From Nilaparvata lugens (lineage: Eukaryota; Arthropoda; Insecta; Hemiptera; Delphacidae), in the NCBI RefSeq assembly GCF_014356525.2, contig NC_052517.1, positions 2,176,742 through 2,240,741 of the forward strand: a stretch of DNA of 64,000 bases, written 5' to 3'. Each line of letters starts with the position of its first letter. The stretch's first letter is position 1. The notes below the pieces were generated by a model. The model ran no database searches. It saw only the letters and a list, made by a program, of their open reading frames with translations, and was not told where the DNA came from. The position numbers were made by a program, and so were the translations under genes. Below are positions 41,128 to 52,840 of the stretch, in pieces.

Positions 41128-41420
41128 ATTGATTGATTGATTGATTGAGTACTTTATTTATGTAGATTACAATATATACTGGCTTATACACTTATATACA
41201 ATAGCTTACAATACAGCATAATTATAGATGAATTTACATATATAGACTAAGAAAATAATTATTGAACTGTATATGATATGAAAAAGTAATTTGTAATATA
41301 ATAACTATAGATAATTATATTGTTATGCATCTACATAAATTGGCGGAGCTTTGGACATATCAATGTCCATTCTAAGGAAACAATATTAAAAATATCCTCC
41401 CCACTAACTCTCTACCAAAA
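41128..41420 (-). mobile_element. Retroelement 3' tail with (GATT)n, minus orientation
   Basis: GATTGATTGATTGATTGAGT then ACTTTATTTATGTAGATTAC is the inverse of 45080-45372. A tetranucleotide 3' tail after AATAAAGTACT suggests a LINE or LINE-dependent element. Confidence 0.55.
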
Positions 41421-41459
41421 CGTTAATTTAATCAATTAAACTAAGGATTTATTTATTAA

Positions 41460-42004
41460 TGTAAATTTTCCAAGAAGAGGAGGAATTAGATGACGAAGTG
41501 GAGGATAAGGGGAAAGAGCTGAAGGAGAAGGAGAAGAAAGAGGTGGTTAGGGAAGAGAATAAGAAGAAAGAGGTAGATAAGGAGATGAAAAGAAGGAGAG
41601 AAAGAAGAATAAAAAAAGGAAGAAGGAGGAGGACAATGAGGAAGAGGAGTAAGCGGTGAAGGAAGAACGATGAAGAAGAATAAAAAAAGAAAGAAGCAGG
41701 AGGACGAGGAGGAAGAGGAGTAAGTGATGAAGGAAGAAAAATGACAAGATCCAAATAATAGCTAGCTTTGAGAATGTAGCCTAATAAGAAGTAAAAATAG
41801 GAGCTCTGGGAAATTATGGCCATTGTTATCTATGTTGAATAACCAAGTTCAATGCTTTTCTTCTTCTTCTTCTTCTTCTTCTACTACTACTTCTTCTTCT
41901 CCTCCTGCTTCTTCTAATCTTCTTCTACTTCTTCTTCTAATTTACTTCTCCTTCATCTTCTTTTTATTCTTCTTCTTCTTCTCCTTCTTCTTCTTCTTCT
42001 TCTT

Positions 42005-42036
<32 letters not shown>

Positions 42037-42520
42037 TCTCCTCCTGCTTCTTCTAATCTTCTTCTACTTCTTCTTCTAATTTACTTCTCCTTCATCTTCT
42101 TCTTCATCTTATTCTAATCTTCTTCTTCTACTTCTTCCATTTTCCTTCCTTCTTCACCCTCTTCTCCAACTCCTCCTCATCCTCTCCTTCTCACACCTCC
42201 TCTCACTCCTATTCAACCGTCATTTCATTTTTGATCCTCCTCCTTCTTCTTCTTCTTCTTCTTCTTCATCTACTTCTTCTTCTAATTTACTTCTCCTTCA
42301 TCTTCTTCTTATTCTTCTTCTTCTTCTTCTTCTAATCTTCTTCTTCTACTTCTTCCATTTTCCTTCCTTCTTCACCCTCTTCTCCAACTCCTCCTCATCC
42401 TCTCCTTCTCCCACCTCCTCTAACTCCTATTCAACCGTCATTTCATTTTTGATCCTCCTCCTTCTTCTTCTACTTCTTCATCTTCTTCTTCTTCTTCTCC
42501 TGATTCTTCCACCATTGAAC
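41460..42520. repeat. Purine arm, conserved loop and pyrimidine arm (hairpin-capable)
   Basis: 41460-41745 is GA-rich on the plus strand. 41757-41860 is a non-repetitive segment (TAGCTAGCTTTGAGAATG ... GGCCATTGTTATCTATG), and 41860-42520 is CTT-rich. The same purine-loop-pyrimidine layout with a similar loop occurs at 59420-59950. Confidence 0.75.
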
Positions 42521-44195
42521 GTCATGACCTTCAAAGCAGTTTGAAAGAATTTACCCACCAACCCCCTCCTCATCATGCAAACCATTGTCTGCATATTCTT
42601 TATTCACATTCTTCAATTTATTCGCTAAAAGAAGAGATTTATCACTCCTTCCTATCTAGAGCCGAGTAAATTAATGAATTCCCACACAAGCTACGTACAA
42701 TTTTCTGCCTATTTTTCTACAACTATTCAATTCTCTTCTTCATCTTTTTCAGCTCCAAACTCCTCCTCTTTATTTATTCTTTATTCATTTATACAATAAG
42801 TACAATAACAAAATGATAGGGAGAGGAAAAATAAGGTAACCTTGTGCTATTCCTCTCCCAAATTCTAGATAACACATAGTCCAAAATAGGTTAAGGGCCG
42901 GTGCACAAAAGCCGGTTTATTTTTAACCGTGATTAATTCCAAAAGAGCCAATCAGAGAAGCCGTCTTTTCAAAAACACCTTCTCTGATTGGTTCTCGTGG
43001 AATTAATCACGGTTAAAATTTAACCGGCTTTTGTGCAACCGACAATAAGTCTTATAGTTCTTCAATTCACAAAATTTTCAGTGCTCAAGTATTTTCACAA
43101 AGTAGACTTTCAAATTAGATGCTTAAAAACTAAACATAGAAGAAATATTTCAATTATTATCACTAAATAGGAAATATTACATATTAAATAATACTTTGAT
43201 AATTTCCTTCCTTCTCGTCTTCTTCTTCTCCTGCTTCTTCTTCTTCTTCCCTTCCGCCTCCTCTTCCAATCCTTCTTCATTCGTATCTTCCTCGGTCTCT
43301 TTCTTCTTCTTCTTATTCTTCTTCTTCTTCTTCTTCTAATCTTCTTCTTCTACTTCTTCCATTTTCCTTCCTTCACCCCTCTTCTCCAACTCCTCCTCAT
43401 CCTCTCCTTCTCCCACCTCCTCTAACTCCTATTCAACCGTCATTTCATTTTTGATCCTCCTCCTTCTTCTTCTACTTCTTCATCTTCTTCTTCTTCTTCT
43501 TCTCCTGATTCTTCCACCATTGAACGTCATGACCTTCAAAGCAGTTTGAAAGAATTTACCCACCACCCCCTCCTCATCATGCAAACCATTGTCTGCATAT
43601 TCTTTATTCACATTCTTCAATTTATTCGCTAAAAGAAGAGATTTATCACTCCTTCCTATCTAGAGCCGAGTAAATTAATGAATTCCCACACAAGCTACGT
43701 ACAATTTTCCGCCTATTTTTCTACAACTATTCAATTTCCTTCTTCATCTTTTTCAGCTCCAAACTCCTCCTCTTTATTTATTCTTTATTCATTTATACAA
43801 TAAGTACAATAACAAAATGATAGGGAGAGGAAAAATAAGGTAACCTTGTGCTATTCCTCTCCCAAATTCTAGATAACACATAGTCCAAAATAGGTTAAGG
43901 GCCGGTGCACAAAAGCCGGTTTATTTTAACCGTGATTAATTCCAAAAGAGCCAATCAGAGAAGCCGTCTTTTCAAAAACACCTTCTCTGATTGGTTCTCG
44001 TGGAATTAATCACGGTTAAAATTTAACCGGCTTTTGTGCAACCGACAATAAGTCTTATAGTTCTTCAATTCACAAAATTTTCAGTGCTCAAGTATTTTCA
44101 CAAAGTAGACTTTCAAATTTAGATGCTTAAAAACTAAACATAGAAGAAATATTTCACATTATTATCACTAAAATAGGAAATATTCACATATTAAA
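42331..44195. repeat. 1005-bp tandem duplication with two family P MITEs
   Basis: CACCATTGAACGTCATGACC occurs at 42510 and 43515, and similarity continues through CTCCTCCTCTTTATTTATTC, the MITEs (42896-43041, 43899-44044) and AGTCTTATAGTTCTTCAATT. The P insertion predates the duplication. Confidence 0.85.
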
Positions 44196-44199
44196 AATA

Positions 44200-45072
44200 T
44201 AATTTCCTCTTCCTTCTTCTTCTTCTTCTTCTTCTCTTCTTCTTCTTCTTCTTCTTCCTCCTCCTCTTCCCACTCCTTCTTCATATTTATCTTCCTCTTC
44301 TTCTTCTTCTTCTTCTTCTTCTTCTTCTTCTTCTTCTTCTTCTTCTTCTTCTTCTTCTTCTTCTTCTTCTCCTCTAGTCTCCCTCTTCTTCTTTTTCCTT
44401 CTTTCCCCGTCTTCTTCACACTACATCCTCATCTTTTTCTCCATCTTCTTCTTCTTCTTCTTCTTCTCTTCTTCTTCTTCTTCTTCTTCTTCTTCTTCTT
44501 CTCCTCCTCTAGTCTCCCTCTTCTTCTTTTTCCTTCTTTCCCCCGTCTTCTTCACAATACATCCTCATCTTTTTCTCCTTCTTCTCTTCTTCTTCTTCTT
44601 CTTCTCTTCTTCTTCTCCTCCTCTAGTCTCCCTCTTCTTTTTCTTCCCTTCCCTTCGTTTTTTTCCCTATCTTCCCCCCTTCTTCCACTACATCCTCATC
44701 TTTTTCTCCTTCTTCTTCTTCCTCCCACTTCACCTTCATCTTCATATTCATCTTCCTCTTCTTCTTCTTCTCCTTCCCCTTTGCCTTCTTAAGCTTTTCT
44801 TCTCCATTATCCACCAATTCTTCTTCTTCTTCTCCAGTATCCCTCTTCTTCTTCCTCCTCTTCCCACTTCATCTTCATATTTATCTTCCTCTTCTTCTTC
44901 TTCTCCTTCCCCTCTGCCTTCTAAAGCTTTTCTTATCCACTTTCCACCAATTCTTCTTCTTCTTCTCCAGTCTCCCTCTTCTTCTTCCTCCTCTTCCCAC
45001 TTCATCTTCATATTTATCTTCCTCTTCTTCTTCTTCTTCTCTAGTCTCCCTCTTCTTCTTTTTCCTTCTTCC
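44200..45072. repeat. CTT-rich tract with about 180-bp internal units
   Basis: CTT/CCT-rich on the plus strand. Interspersed units with CTTAAGCTTTTCTTCTCCAT and TATCCACCAATTC recur near 44780, 44930 and again at 45705. On the minus strand they read as Lys/Glu-rich frames (LVDNGEEKLKKAKGKEKKK). Confidence 0.75.
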
Positions 45073-45079
45073 TTCGGGG

Positions 45080-45372
45080 TTTTGGTAGAGAGTAAGTGGG
45101 GAGGATATTTTTAATATTCTTTCCGAAGAATGGACATTGATATGTCCAAAGCTCCGCCAATTTATGTAGATGCATAACAATATAATTATTATCTATAGTT
45201 ATTATATTACAAATTGCTTTTTCATTTCATATACAGTTCAATAATTATTTTCTTAGTCTATATTATGTAAATTCATCTATAATTTTGCTGTATGTCAGTA
45301 TTGTATATAAGTGTATAAGCCAGGAATATTGTAATCTACATAAATAAAGTACTCAATCAATCAATCAATCAA
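45080..45372 (+). mobile_element. Retroelement 3' tail with (AATC)n, plus orientation
   Basis: TTTGGTAGAGAGTAAGTGGG to AATAAAGTACTCAATCAATC. It is the inverted partner of 41128-41420. Confidence 0.55.
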
Positions 45373-45593
45373 TTCATCTTCATATTTATCTTCTCGTCTT
45401 CTTCTTCTCTAGTCTCCCTTTCTTCTTTTCCTTCTTCCCGTCTTCTTCACACTACATCCTCATATTTTCCTCCATCTTCTTCTTCCTCCCACTTCACCTT
45501 CATCTTATTTTATCTTCTTTTCTTCTTGTCTCCTCTTCTTTGCCTTTTTTTCTCCTTCTTCTTCTTCCTCTCACTTCACCTTCATCTTCATCT

Positions 45594-46077
45594 TTATCTT
45601 CCTCTTCTTCTTCGTCTCCAGTCTCCCTCTTCTTCTTCCTCCTCTTCCCACTTCATCTTCATCTTTATCTTTCTCTTCTTCTTCTTCTCCTTCCCCTTTG
45701 CCTTCTTAAGCTTTTCTTCTCCATTATCCACCAATTCTTCTTCTTCTTCTTCTCTAGTCTCCCTCTTCTTCTTTTTCCTTTTTCCCCCCACTACAGTCTC
45801 ATCTTTTTCTCCTTCTTCTTCTACTTCTTCTTCCTCTCCCCTTCCTTCTTGTTCTTCTTTTACCGCTACTATCTTCTTCTCCTTGTTCGGCTACTTCTCC
45901 TGACACCCGATTGTCTCTCATTCCAGCTCTCCCAGAGTAGATGTTGCATTTATAATCTGGTTCAAACCAGTTTCTACCTGTTACTGTCACTATATGAAAG
46001 CACAGAATGCCTAACAAACAATAATAAAAATATTGCAAGTAGTATGGAATGCGTGCCATTGTACTACTTAGATTCAC
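45594..46077 (-). CDS. Candidate minus-strand secreted charged protein, 5' part
   Basis: On the minus strand, a Met at about 46059 opens MARIPYYLQYFYYCLLGILC, a hydrophobic signal-peptide-like start. It is followed by TVTGRNWFEPDYKCNIYSGR, AGMRDNRVSGEVAEQGEED, and an Arg/Lys/Glu-rich stretch that merges into the polypurine tract. Related NW-x-x-PDY sequence lies at 61340-61450 and related MRDN sequence at 48815-48840, both also on the minus strand and both followed by GAA repeats. I do not recognise a family. The charge-rich part changes frame easily and splice sites are unclear, so this could be a decayed gene. If real, it would be convergent to gene 2. Confidence 0.4.
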
Positions 46078-46163
46078 TTCAAAATGTCATCTCTGAATGA
46101 ATGGCTGGCATTGACAGTATCAATAACAATGGCTGTCAGTTTAGATCCATTGATATGCTACTG

Positions 46164-47066
46164 TAATAGTATATTTCGCACCTAGAGCAGAAAATGAGAT
46201 TTTTCCGGCTCGAAATCGGTTTTCACTAGAAAAGATTAAGAGCCGGTAAAACATTTTTGCCCGTGGTGCGAACGCTATTTTTCGCCACACACAAAAATAA
46301 AGAATATATATTATGAGAATAGTTGTTTACTAAGCACTTCCGAAAGCAGAAGTGGAAGGTGAGTAGCTCTACCAAATCTGAGGTAATCTGAATATCAGGA
46401 AATTGTCCAATGTATTTCTATTTTTTATTTGATTTGTCTAGAAGATTATATTCAATTATGTGGGAGGTTGAGTTTATACTTTTTTATTCTTTTAAATGAC
46501 AATAAGTTGATATTATTATAAATGTTTTAATTATTATTGAATAATAAACAAGAATAATGAAACGTTTTTTGATCAGCTGTTTTAGCACACTTGAAATTTG
46601 GCCAATCTGAATGTCAACGTCAACAATGCTTGTTGTCGACTTTGGAAGTTTAGGTTAGAAGTTCTATCCTACTCTGAAAATCGAATTTGATTTCATTGTT
46701 TATTCTGATTTGTCTAAATAACCTAAAAGATGATGTTCAATTATGTGGGAGGTTGAGTTTATACTTTTTTATTCTTTCAAATGACAATAAGATGATATTA
46801 TTAGTCTATAATGTTTTAATTAGAATAATGAACACAAATAATGAAAAGTTTTTTGATCAGCTGTTTTTTGATCACCTTTCTTAGTTCCATGTTAGCGGCT
46901 GGAAAGGGTACTCTTTCCGGCCTAGGCCGGACAGAAACCTGTTCTGACGTCAGACGAGAGTCGTCTGCAAACAATGTCTTTCAGATCTTCGTAAGGAATG
47001 GAAAACAGCTGCTTTCTGTGCAGTGTGGCGAAAAATTCGTTTCAACATTGTCAGCGTTATAAGAAG
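46164..47066 (+). mobile_element. Family E element, second copy
   Basis: TTTCGCACCTAGAGCAGAAA to TTCTGTGCAGTGTGGCGAAA matches 12198-12860. It contains an internal duplication (46430-46600 versus 46690-46870) and the palindrome-like CTGACGTCAGACGAGAG. Confidence 0.65.
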
Positions 47067-47080
47067 GGGTTATTTTACTT

Positions 47081-47715
47081 TAGTGAGGTCCACGTTATAA
47101 TGGCAGTATTTGATTAACAATGGTGTTGCTATCCTTGTCTATCATTCCACAAAGCAGATAGTGCTGTCCTGTTCTGTATCAAATTATGGTGTTGTGTATC
47201 AAGTTGTTGTCAATGCCTTCTTTAGACGGTAGCTGATACAGGTTTATTGATGTAATATTAACTGTTCATTCTCGTTTAAAATAATCAATTATATTTTATT
47301 AAGCAAGAAATTATATTTTTCAATAATTTCATAATGAATTTCATAATTAATTAAGATGGAATATTTTGTTAATGAATTAATAATCAATTCAACATTGTTA
47401 AAAGACGATTTGGCAACAGAGCAAAGCGAGAAAGAGGTAGTGCTATCCGCTTCGTTGAATGATAGACAAGGATAGCAACACCATTGTCAATCAAATACTG
47501 CCATTATAACGTGGACCTCACTATAGAACAAGAACAACCACAACAAGATACAGTATGAACACAATATGATACAGTATCATCTCAACTCGATACACAACAC
47601 CATGATTTGATACAGAACAGGATAGAGCTATCTTCTTTGTGGAATGATAGACAAGGATAGCAATACCATTGCTGATCAAACACTGCCATTATAACGTGGA
47701 CCTCACTATAGGAAT
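47081..47715. mobile_element. T-long element followed by T-short units
   Basis: The left TIR at about 47081 and inverse TIR at about 47520 bound a long element. Another inverse TIR ends near 47710 after TGATACAGTATCATCTCAAC. Confidence 0.75.
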
Positions 47716-48176
47716 GATGACAATTTGAAGTAAAACTCGAAATAGCAATGAGTATAGGGTACAATGCACTTTAATGAGAGTGGTGTCATTATTACACCAT
47801 TTTCAATCCCTAATTTATTTCTCTCACGCAATTGACAATATTCGGCTATCTATTTTTTTATCATAAAGTAGACTATTTTCTCTAATACGGAACTCCGAAA
47901 AGCAAAGTTGTAAATCTCGGATCAAAGTTGATATCTGATCTCTCTTTCTCCAGTCATGTTTTGATGTCCAGTTTGTGCGATTCAAAATCAAAAAGTGTGA
48001 TTAAAATGATGTCGAGACTCTATGATAAAAATCTGTGTTCAAATGCTCATATCTTCTGAACAGGAGCACTTCGATAATTCGATAATAATATTCTCAATCC
48101 GTTGACAAATTCGTGTTCTTCCCGTGAAGTAATGACGGCTTATTAATTTTCAAAATTTAAAAAATTGACAAAGGAT
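47716..48176. other. AT-rich intergenic sequence, nothing recognised
   Basis: No known repeat family, splice pattern or coding similarity was found. Confidence 0.4.
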
Positions 48177-48370
48177 TCATGATGTATGATGACCAATTCC
48201 CCACTGATATGGATTATCCCACTCTTCTTCTTTTCCTTCTTCTTCCCCTTCTTATTTCTCCTCTTGTTCTCCTCCTCATCCTCGTCCTCCTCTTCCCCAT
48301 CTTAATAATCATCATCATCATCATCATCTTCTTCTTCTACTTCTTCTTCTTCTTCCTCTTCTACTTTATT
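48177..48370 (-). pseudogene. Acidic C-terminal tail remnant (EEEWDNPYQWG)
   Basis: On the minus strand the polypurine stretch reads EEDEDEEEN and ends, after a frame change, in EEEWDNPYQWGIGHHTS and TGA at 48177. This resembles EEWDSPW beyond the gene 2 stop and DNPYF at its end. It suggests an inverted remnant of a related C-terminus. Confidence 0.35.
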
Positions 48371-48384
48371 TTTTCTCGTTCTTC

Positions 48385-48612
48385 AATATTAAGTCTGAGA
48401 AATTGTCAAAAAACCACTGATTTATTGATAATTAGAAAGACCGGTTTCGGTTATTACACCATTGTCAATCTCTGATAAACTGACAATATGATCTGATAAA
48501 CAGTTTATCAGAGATTGACAATGGTGTAATAACCGAAACCGGTCTTTCTAATTATCAATAAATCAGTGGTTTTTTGACATTTCTCAGTCTTTTCATTCAA
48601 TATTAATAATAC
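48385..48612. mobile_element. Palindromic hairpin element (family R), near-perfect
   Basis: Arms carrying GACCGGTTTCGGTTATTACA and its inverse flank a centre of about 20 bp. It lies between two polypyrimidine tracts. Confidence 0.8.
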
Positions 48613-48639
48613 CACAATATAAACTTCTCAACTACACAA

Positions 48640-48840
48640 AAAATACTTTCCCTTCTTCTTCTTTTTCTTCTCTTCTTCTTCTTCTTCTTCTTCTTCTTCT
48701 TCTTCTTCTTCTTCTTCTTCTTCTTCTTCTTCTTCTTCTTCTTCTTCTTCTTCTTCTTCTTCATTTTCTTCTTCTTGTACTTTCCTTGACACCTGATTGT
48801 CTCTCATTCAGCTCTCCCAGAGGTAGACATCCCCCCCCCC
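48640..48840 (-). pseudogene. MRDN plus poly-Glu remnant, minus strand
   Basis: On the minus strand, MRDNQVSRKVQEEENE is followed by a long GAA run (poly-Glu) and EKKKKKGKY before the family R element. It matches AGMRDNRVSGEVAEQGEED of the 46.0-kb candidate. The upstream part is lost at a run of ten or more C (48831-48841). Confidence 0.4.
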
Positions 48841-48841
48841 C

Positions 48842-49205
48842 GCTATCAAAATAAACCAATAACACATTATTTAATACTCGGACAATAATCTTAAAAACAA
48901 ATAGGCCTAGAGAAAAAACTGATTCACTCACATTTTTAGTGGGTTTTAGCAAGCTGGTTATGTCTGCAATTTAACTGACAAACGGGGAGAAATTAAATCT
49001 GCAACCAACGACTAATTATCGTTGGCTGATGTCGCTTTCTCTCTGTTCTGCCACACGATTGGCTGACCTCAACCGACCAATCACAGCGCAGCAATGGCGT
49101 CAATCGATCCAGCAGTCTGTAACACACACATCAGACAACACGTGATTAAATTTTAACCGTGATTAAATTTTATGAAAATCAATCCGAGAAGCCTTCTGAG
49201 ATTGG
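48842..49205. other. Mostly unique sequence with a family P fragment at the end
   Basis: 49140-49200 carries GTGATTAAATTTTAACCGTG and GAGAAGCCTTCTGAGATTGG of family P. The rest holds nothing recognised. Confidence 0.4.
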
Positions 49206-49555
49206 TTCTTGTGGTAATTTGAAGTTACCCTGTGGGTGTACTCTCATATGATTGTGTGAGGAACAAAATAGTTGCTGAGTAGAGTTTGAAGTTGCCCTGT
49301 GTGTGCACTCTCATATGTTTATATGATGAACAAAATAGTTGCTGAGTATAGTTTGAAGTTGCCCTGTGTGTACTGTTTATGATTATGTGAGGTACAAAAT
49401 TGTTCCTAAATGAAATTTGAAGTTACCCTGTGTGTGTAGTCTCATATGTTTGTGTGAGGAACAAGATAGTTGTTCAATACAGTTTACAGTTTCCATGGGT
49501 GTATACTCTCATATGATTATGTAATGAACAAAATTGTTGCTCAACAAAATTGTAA
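49205..49555. repeat. Tandem repeat, about 67-bp unit, five copies
   Basis: GTTTGAAGTTGCCCTGTGTG and CTCATATGTTTATATGATGA with GAACAAAATAGTTGCT recur. Confidence 0.8.
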
Positions 49556-49567
49556 TCTTTAATAACC

Positions 49568-49755
49568 ATATTATGGTAAAGGAAAGAACTGGCTTATACA
49601 CGTAGGGGATAGGAAATTGACGAATGACGCATCATCACGTCTCAACTACTCAACTCATTAGCTTCACATTTTGCATATACATTCTTAATTAACCGATGAT
49701 GGTTTTAGGCCTATTTTCATTTCTTCAAGATTTCATTACGTCAAGTTTTCAGCTT
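49568..49755 (+). mobile_element. Helitron-B copy, 3'-truncated
   Basis: TTATGGTAAAGGAAAGAACTGG through GATTTCATTACGTCAAGTTT, with the GACGCATCATCACGTCTCAA marker. Confidence 0.65.
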
Positions 49756-49789
49756 GTGAGTGCTCATTACTCTTAAATAATAAAAAGCA

Positions 49790-50470
49790 ATAAATTGATT
49801 TACTCATCACCACGTCATAATTTGTGTATCGATACGGAAGACGAGTTTGTATCAAGATTAATATGAAATTGAGTTGTTTGTATCAAGTTTGGTGGGCGAT
49901 TTGATACGGAAGTGAATGGTTTGTATCAAGTTTGGTGGGGGATTTGATACGGAAGTGAGTTGTTTGTATCAAGTTAGTTTGATGGGGATTTGATACGAAA
50001 GTGAATTGTTTATATTAAGTTTGGTGGGGGATTTGATACAGAAGTGAGTTGTTTGTATCAAGTTTGGTGGTTGATTTGATACGAAAGTGAGTTGTTTGTA
50101 TCATGTTTGGTAGGGGATTTGATACAGAAGTGAATTATTTGTATCAAGTTTAGTGAGGCATTTGTTACAGAAGTGAATTGTTTTTATCAGTTTTAGTGGG
50201 GCGTTTGATACGGGACGTTTTGTATCAAGTTTGGTGGGAGATTTGATACAGCAGTGAACTGTTTGTATCAGGTTTAGTGGGGCATTTGATACAGAAGTGA
50301 ATTATTTGTATCAAGTTTGGTGGGGAATTTTGATACAGCAGTAAATTGTTTGTATCAGGTTTAGTATTCTAAAAATATAATTTTTTGTATCAGGTTCAGG
50401 CATTTGATACGGAAGTGATTTGTTTGTATCAAGTTTGGTGGGGGATATGATACGGAATTGAGTTGTTTGC
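49790..50470. repeat. Minisatellite, about 44-bp unit (GTATCAAGTTTGGTGGGG)
   Basis: Around 14 copies of TTGTATCAAGTTTGGTGGGG with GATTTGATACGGAAGTGA. It is enriched in GATAC/GTATC words like the T elements. Confidence 0.85.
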
Positions 50471-50476
50471 ATTAAA

Positions 50477-50800
50477 TCTATAATATAATAATGGAAAGAA
50501 CTGGCTTATACAGGTAGGGGATAGGAAATTCACGAATGACGCATCATCACGTCTCAACTACTCAACTCATTAACTTGACATTTCGCATTATACATTCTTA
50601 ATTTACCGAGGATGGTCATAGGCCTATTTCCATTCTTATTAATAATAAATTAATATCTTAATAAATAACTCTAATCTTATAATAATTTTTCCAATTGCAG
50701 AACTCATCGAGTCTCTATCTAGCTGTTTACCCTGTTGTCAATATTTTCAGTAGCAGAAGACTTCGGGGTGATTTACAGCATTTATTTGGATTTTCGTTTG
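50477..50800 (+). mobile_element. Helitron-B fragment and SINE1 tail
   Basis: 50477-50636 starts A|TCTATAATATAATAATGG. 50697-50800 matches the SINE1 body (AGCTGTTTACCCTGTTGTCA, TTCGGGGTGATTTACAGCAT). Confidence 0.65.
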
Positions 50801-51080
50801 GTAATAATGATAATGATTATAATATATTGTGATGAATTCTAGAAGATTATCTACATATTTCTAATGATTACATTAAATGAAAATGTACATTGAAATAACT
50901 TCAAAATTGAAACGACTCTAAAGATAAGATTAGCTTCATAGTCGTGCTTTATCTACTCTTTTTTACCAAAATATCAATTATATTGGAATGCATTTCATTG
51001 AGAGGAGATGTATTTATATTTTTTTTTATCTCTGTGATTCGAGTTTGCGATGTATTTCTGTAACTTGATGTTTCTTAGTA
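50801..51080. other. AT-rich sequence, nothing recognised
   Basis: No feature found. Confidence 0.35.
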
Positions 51081-51662
51081 TGACACAGTATCATCACAAT
51101 ATGATACAGTATCATCTCAACTTGATACACAACACCATAACTTGATAAAGAACAGTATAGAGCTATCTGCTTTGTCGAATGATTCTCCGTACCTTTTTTT
51201 ATAATATATTTTCATGAATGAGATTAAATATTTTGTTAATTGAATATTTATTTCTATATCATTGAAAAACGATCTGGCTACGTTGCGGAGCTAGAAAAGA
51301 ATAGAGCTATCTGCTTTGTGGAATGATAGACAAGGATAGCAACACCAATGTTAATCAGGTGCTGACTTTATAAACTGGACCTCACTTAGGAATAAGAACA
51401 ACCACAACATGATACAGTATCAACACAATATGATACAGTATCATATCAACTTGGCTTTTACACGTAGGGGATAGGAAATTCACGAATGACGCATCATCAC
51501 GTCTCAACTACTCAAGTCATTAACTCGACATTTTGCATATAGATTCTTAATTAACCGAGGATGGTTGTAGGCCTATTTTCAAATTTTCAAGATTTCATTA
51601 CGTCAAGTTTTCAGTGTATCAAGTTTTAAAATAGACCCTTGGGGACACCGGGTTCCTGCTAG
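51080..51662. mobile_element. T elements and Helitron-B 3' part
   Basis: T units with TGATACAGTATCATCTCAAC occur to 51450. 51452-51662 is Helitron-B from ACACGTAGGGGATAGG to GGTTCCTGCTAG|T. Confidence 0.65.
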
Positions 51663-51679
51663 TACATAATATAGTAAGG

Positions 51680-52450
51680 TATAGTTATATTAGTCGGTGG
51701 AAGTGATAGGAAAACATAGTTGCCACGTTTCTTTCTCCCACCGCCTTCTTTAGGAGATAGCTGTGATTCAAGTCTCCCCCTATATCTGATAACGATATTA
51801 ATTGTCAATATTTGTTTTGTTAATAATGATAAACTCTATCTCAAAAAAATATTTTATTCGTTGAGAAAATATATTTCTTTATATGGTTCCATAATAAGTT
51901 TTCATAATAATTGAGATTGACTATTCTGGTAGCTCATTATATTTATTCATAGCCAACAAACGATTTATCAACGGTGTGAAGTTGGAAAGGATAGATCTAT
52001 CTGTTTTGTCTTATGATAGACAAGGATAGCAACACCAATGTTAATCAGGTGCTGACTTTATAACGTGGACCTCACTATAGAATAAGAACAACCACAACAT
52101 GATACAATATCAACACAATATAATACAGTATCATCTCAACTTGATACACAACACCATAATTTGATACAAAACAGGATAGAGCTATCTGTTTTGTCTTATG
52201 ATAGACAAGGATAGCAACACCAATGTTAATCAGGTGCTGACTTTATAACGTGGACCTCACTTTAGAATAAGAACAACCACAACATGATACAGTATTGACA
52301 CAATATGATACAGTATCATCTCAACTTGATACACAACACCATAATTTGATACAAAACAGGATAGAGGTATCTGTTTTGTGGAATGATAGACAAGGATAGC
52401 AACACCAATGTTAATTAAATACAGCCATTATAACGTGGACCTCACTATAG
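51680..52450. mobile_element. T-family elements, one long and two short in tandem
   Basis: Inverse TIRs (CGTGGACCTCACTATAG) end near 52080, 52263 and 52450. The long unit carries GAGATAGCTGTGATTCAAGT. Confidence 0.7.
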
Positions 52451-52840
52451 CGAAAAATGACCTTGGCTTCTCAGTATTGTCCTATTACATTGTACAGCCC
52501 AAATGCGACGAAAAACTTCAATGGAAAAATAGAGGAAAATCTTTTAATTTCAGCAATCGCCAAAAGCACGTCATATCAATTTTACATAATGACCAATTTT
52601 TTCTGAAAATTCTTCTTATGTCATTGACTCTTTGTAATAACTTCTTCTTTCTATTCTTTTTCTTCTCTCTTCTCTCTTCTTCGTATTCATCTTTTCCATC
52701 ATCTTCTACTTCTTCTTCCTTTTCTTCATGTTCTTCTTCAGCATCATCATCTTGTACTTCTTCGTCGAATGTAGAAACAATGTAGAATTAATAATTAATC
52801 ATCAAAATATATCATCTTAATTATGTAAATACATTATTAA
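52451..52840. other. Sequence with a CTT-rich patch, nothing else recognised
   Basis: 52640-52760 is TTC-rich. The frame at 52408-52785 starts inside a T element and has no known relative. Confidence 0.35.

Noticed and set aside
41823..42056. Ser/Leu/Phe-rich ORF
   Set aside because: CTT repeat translation. The opposite strand is equally open.
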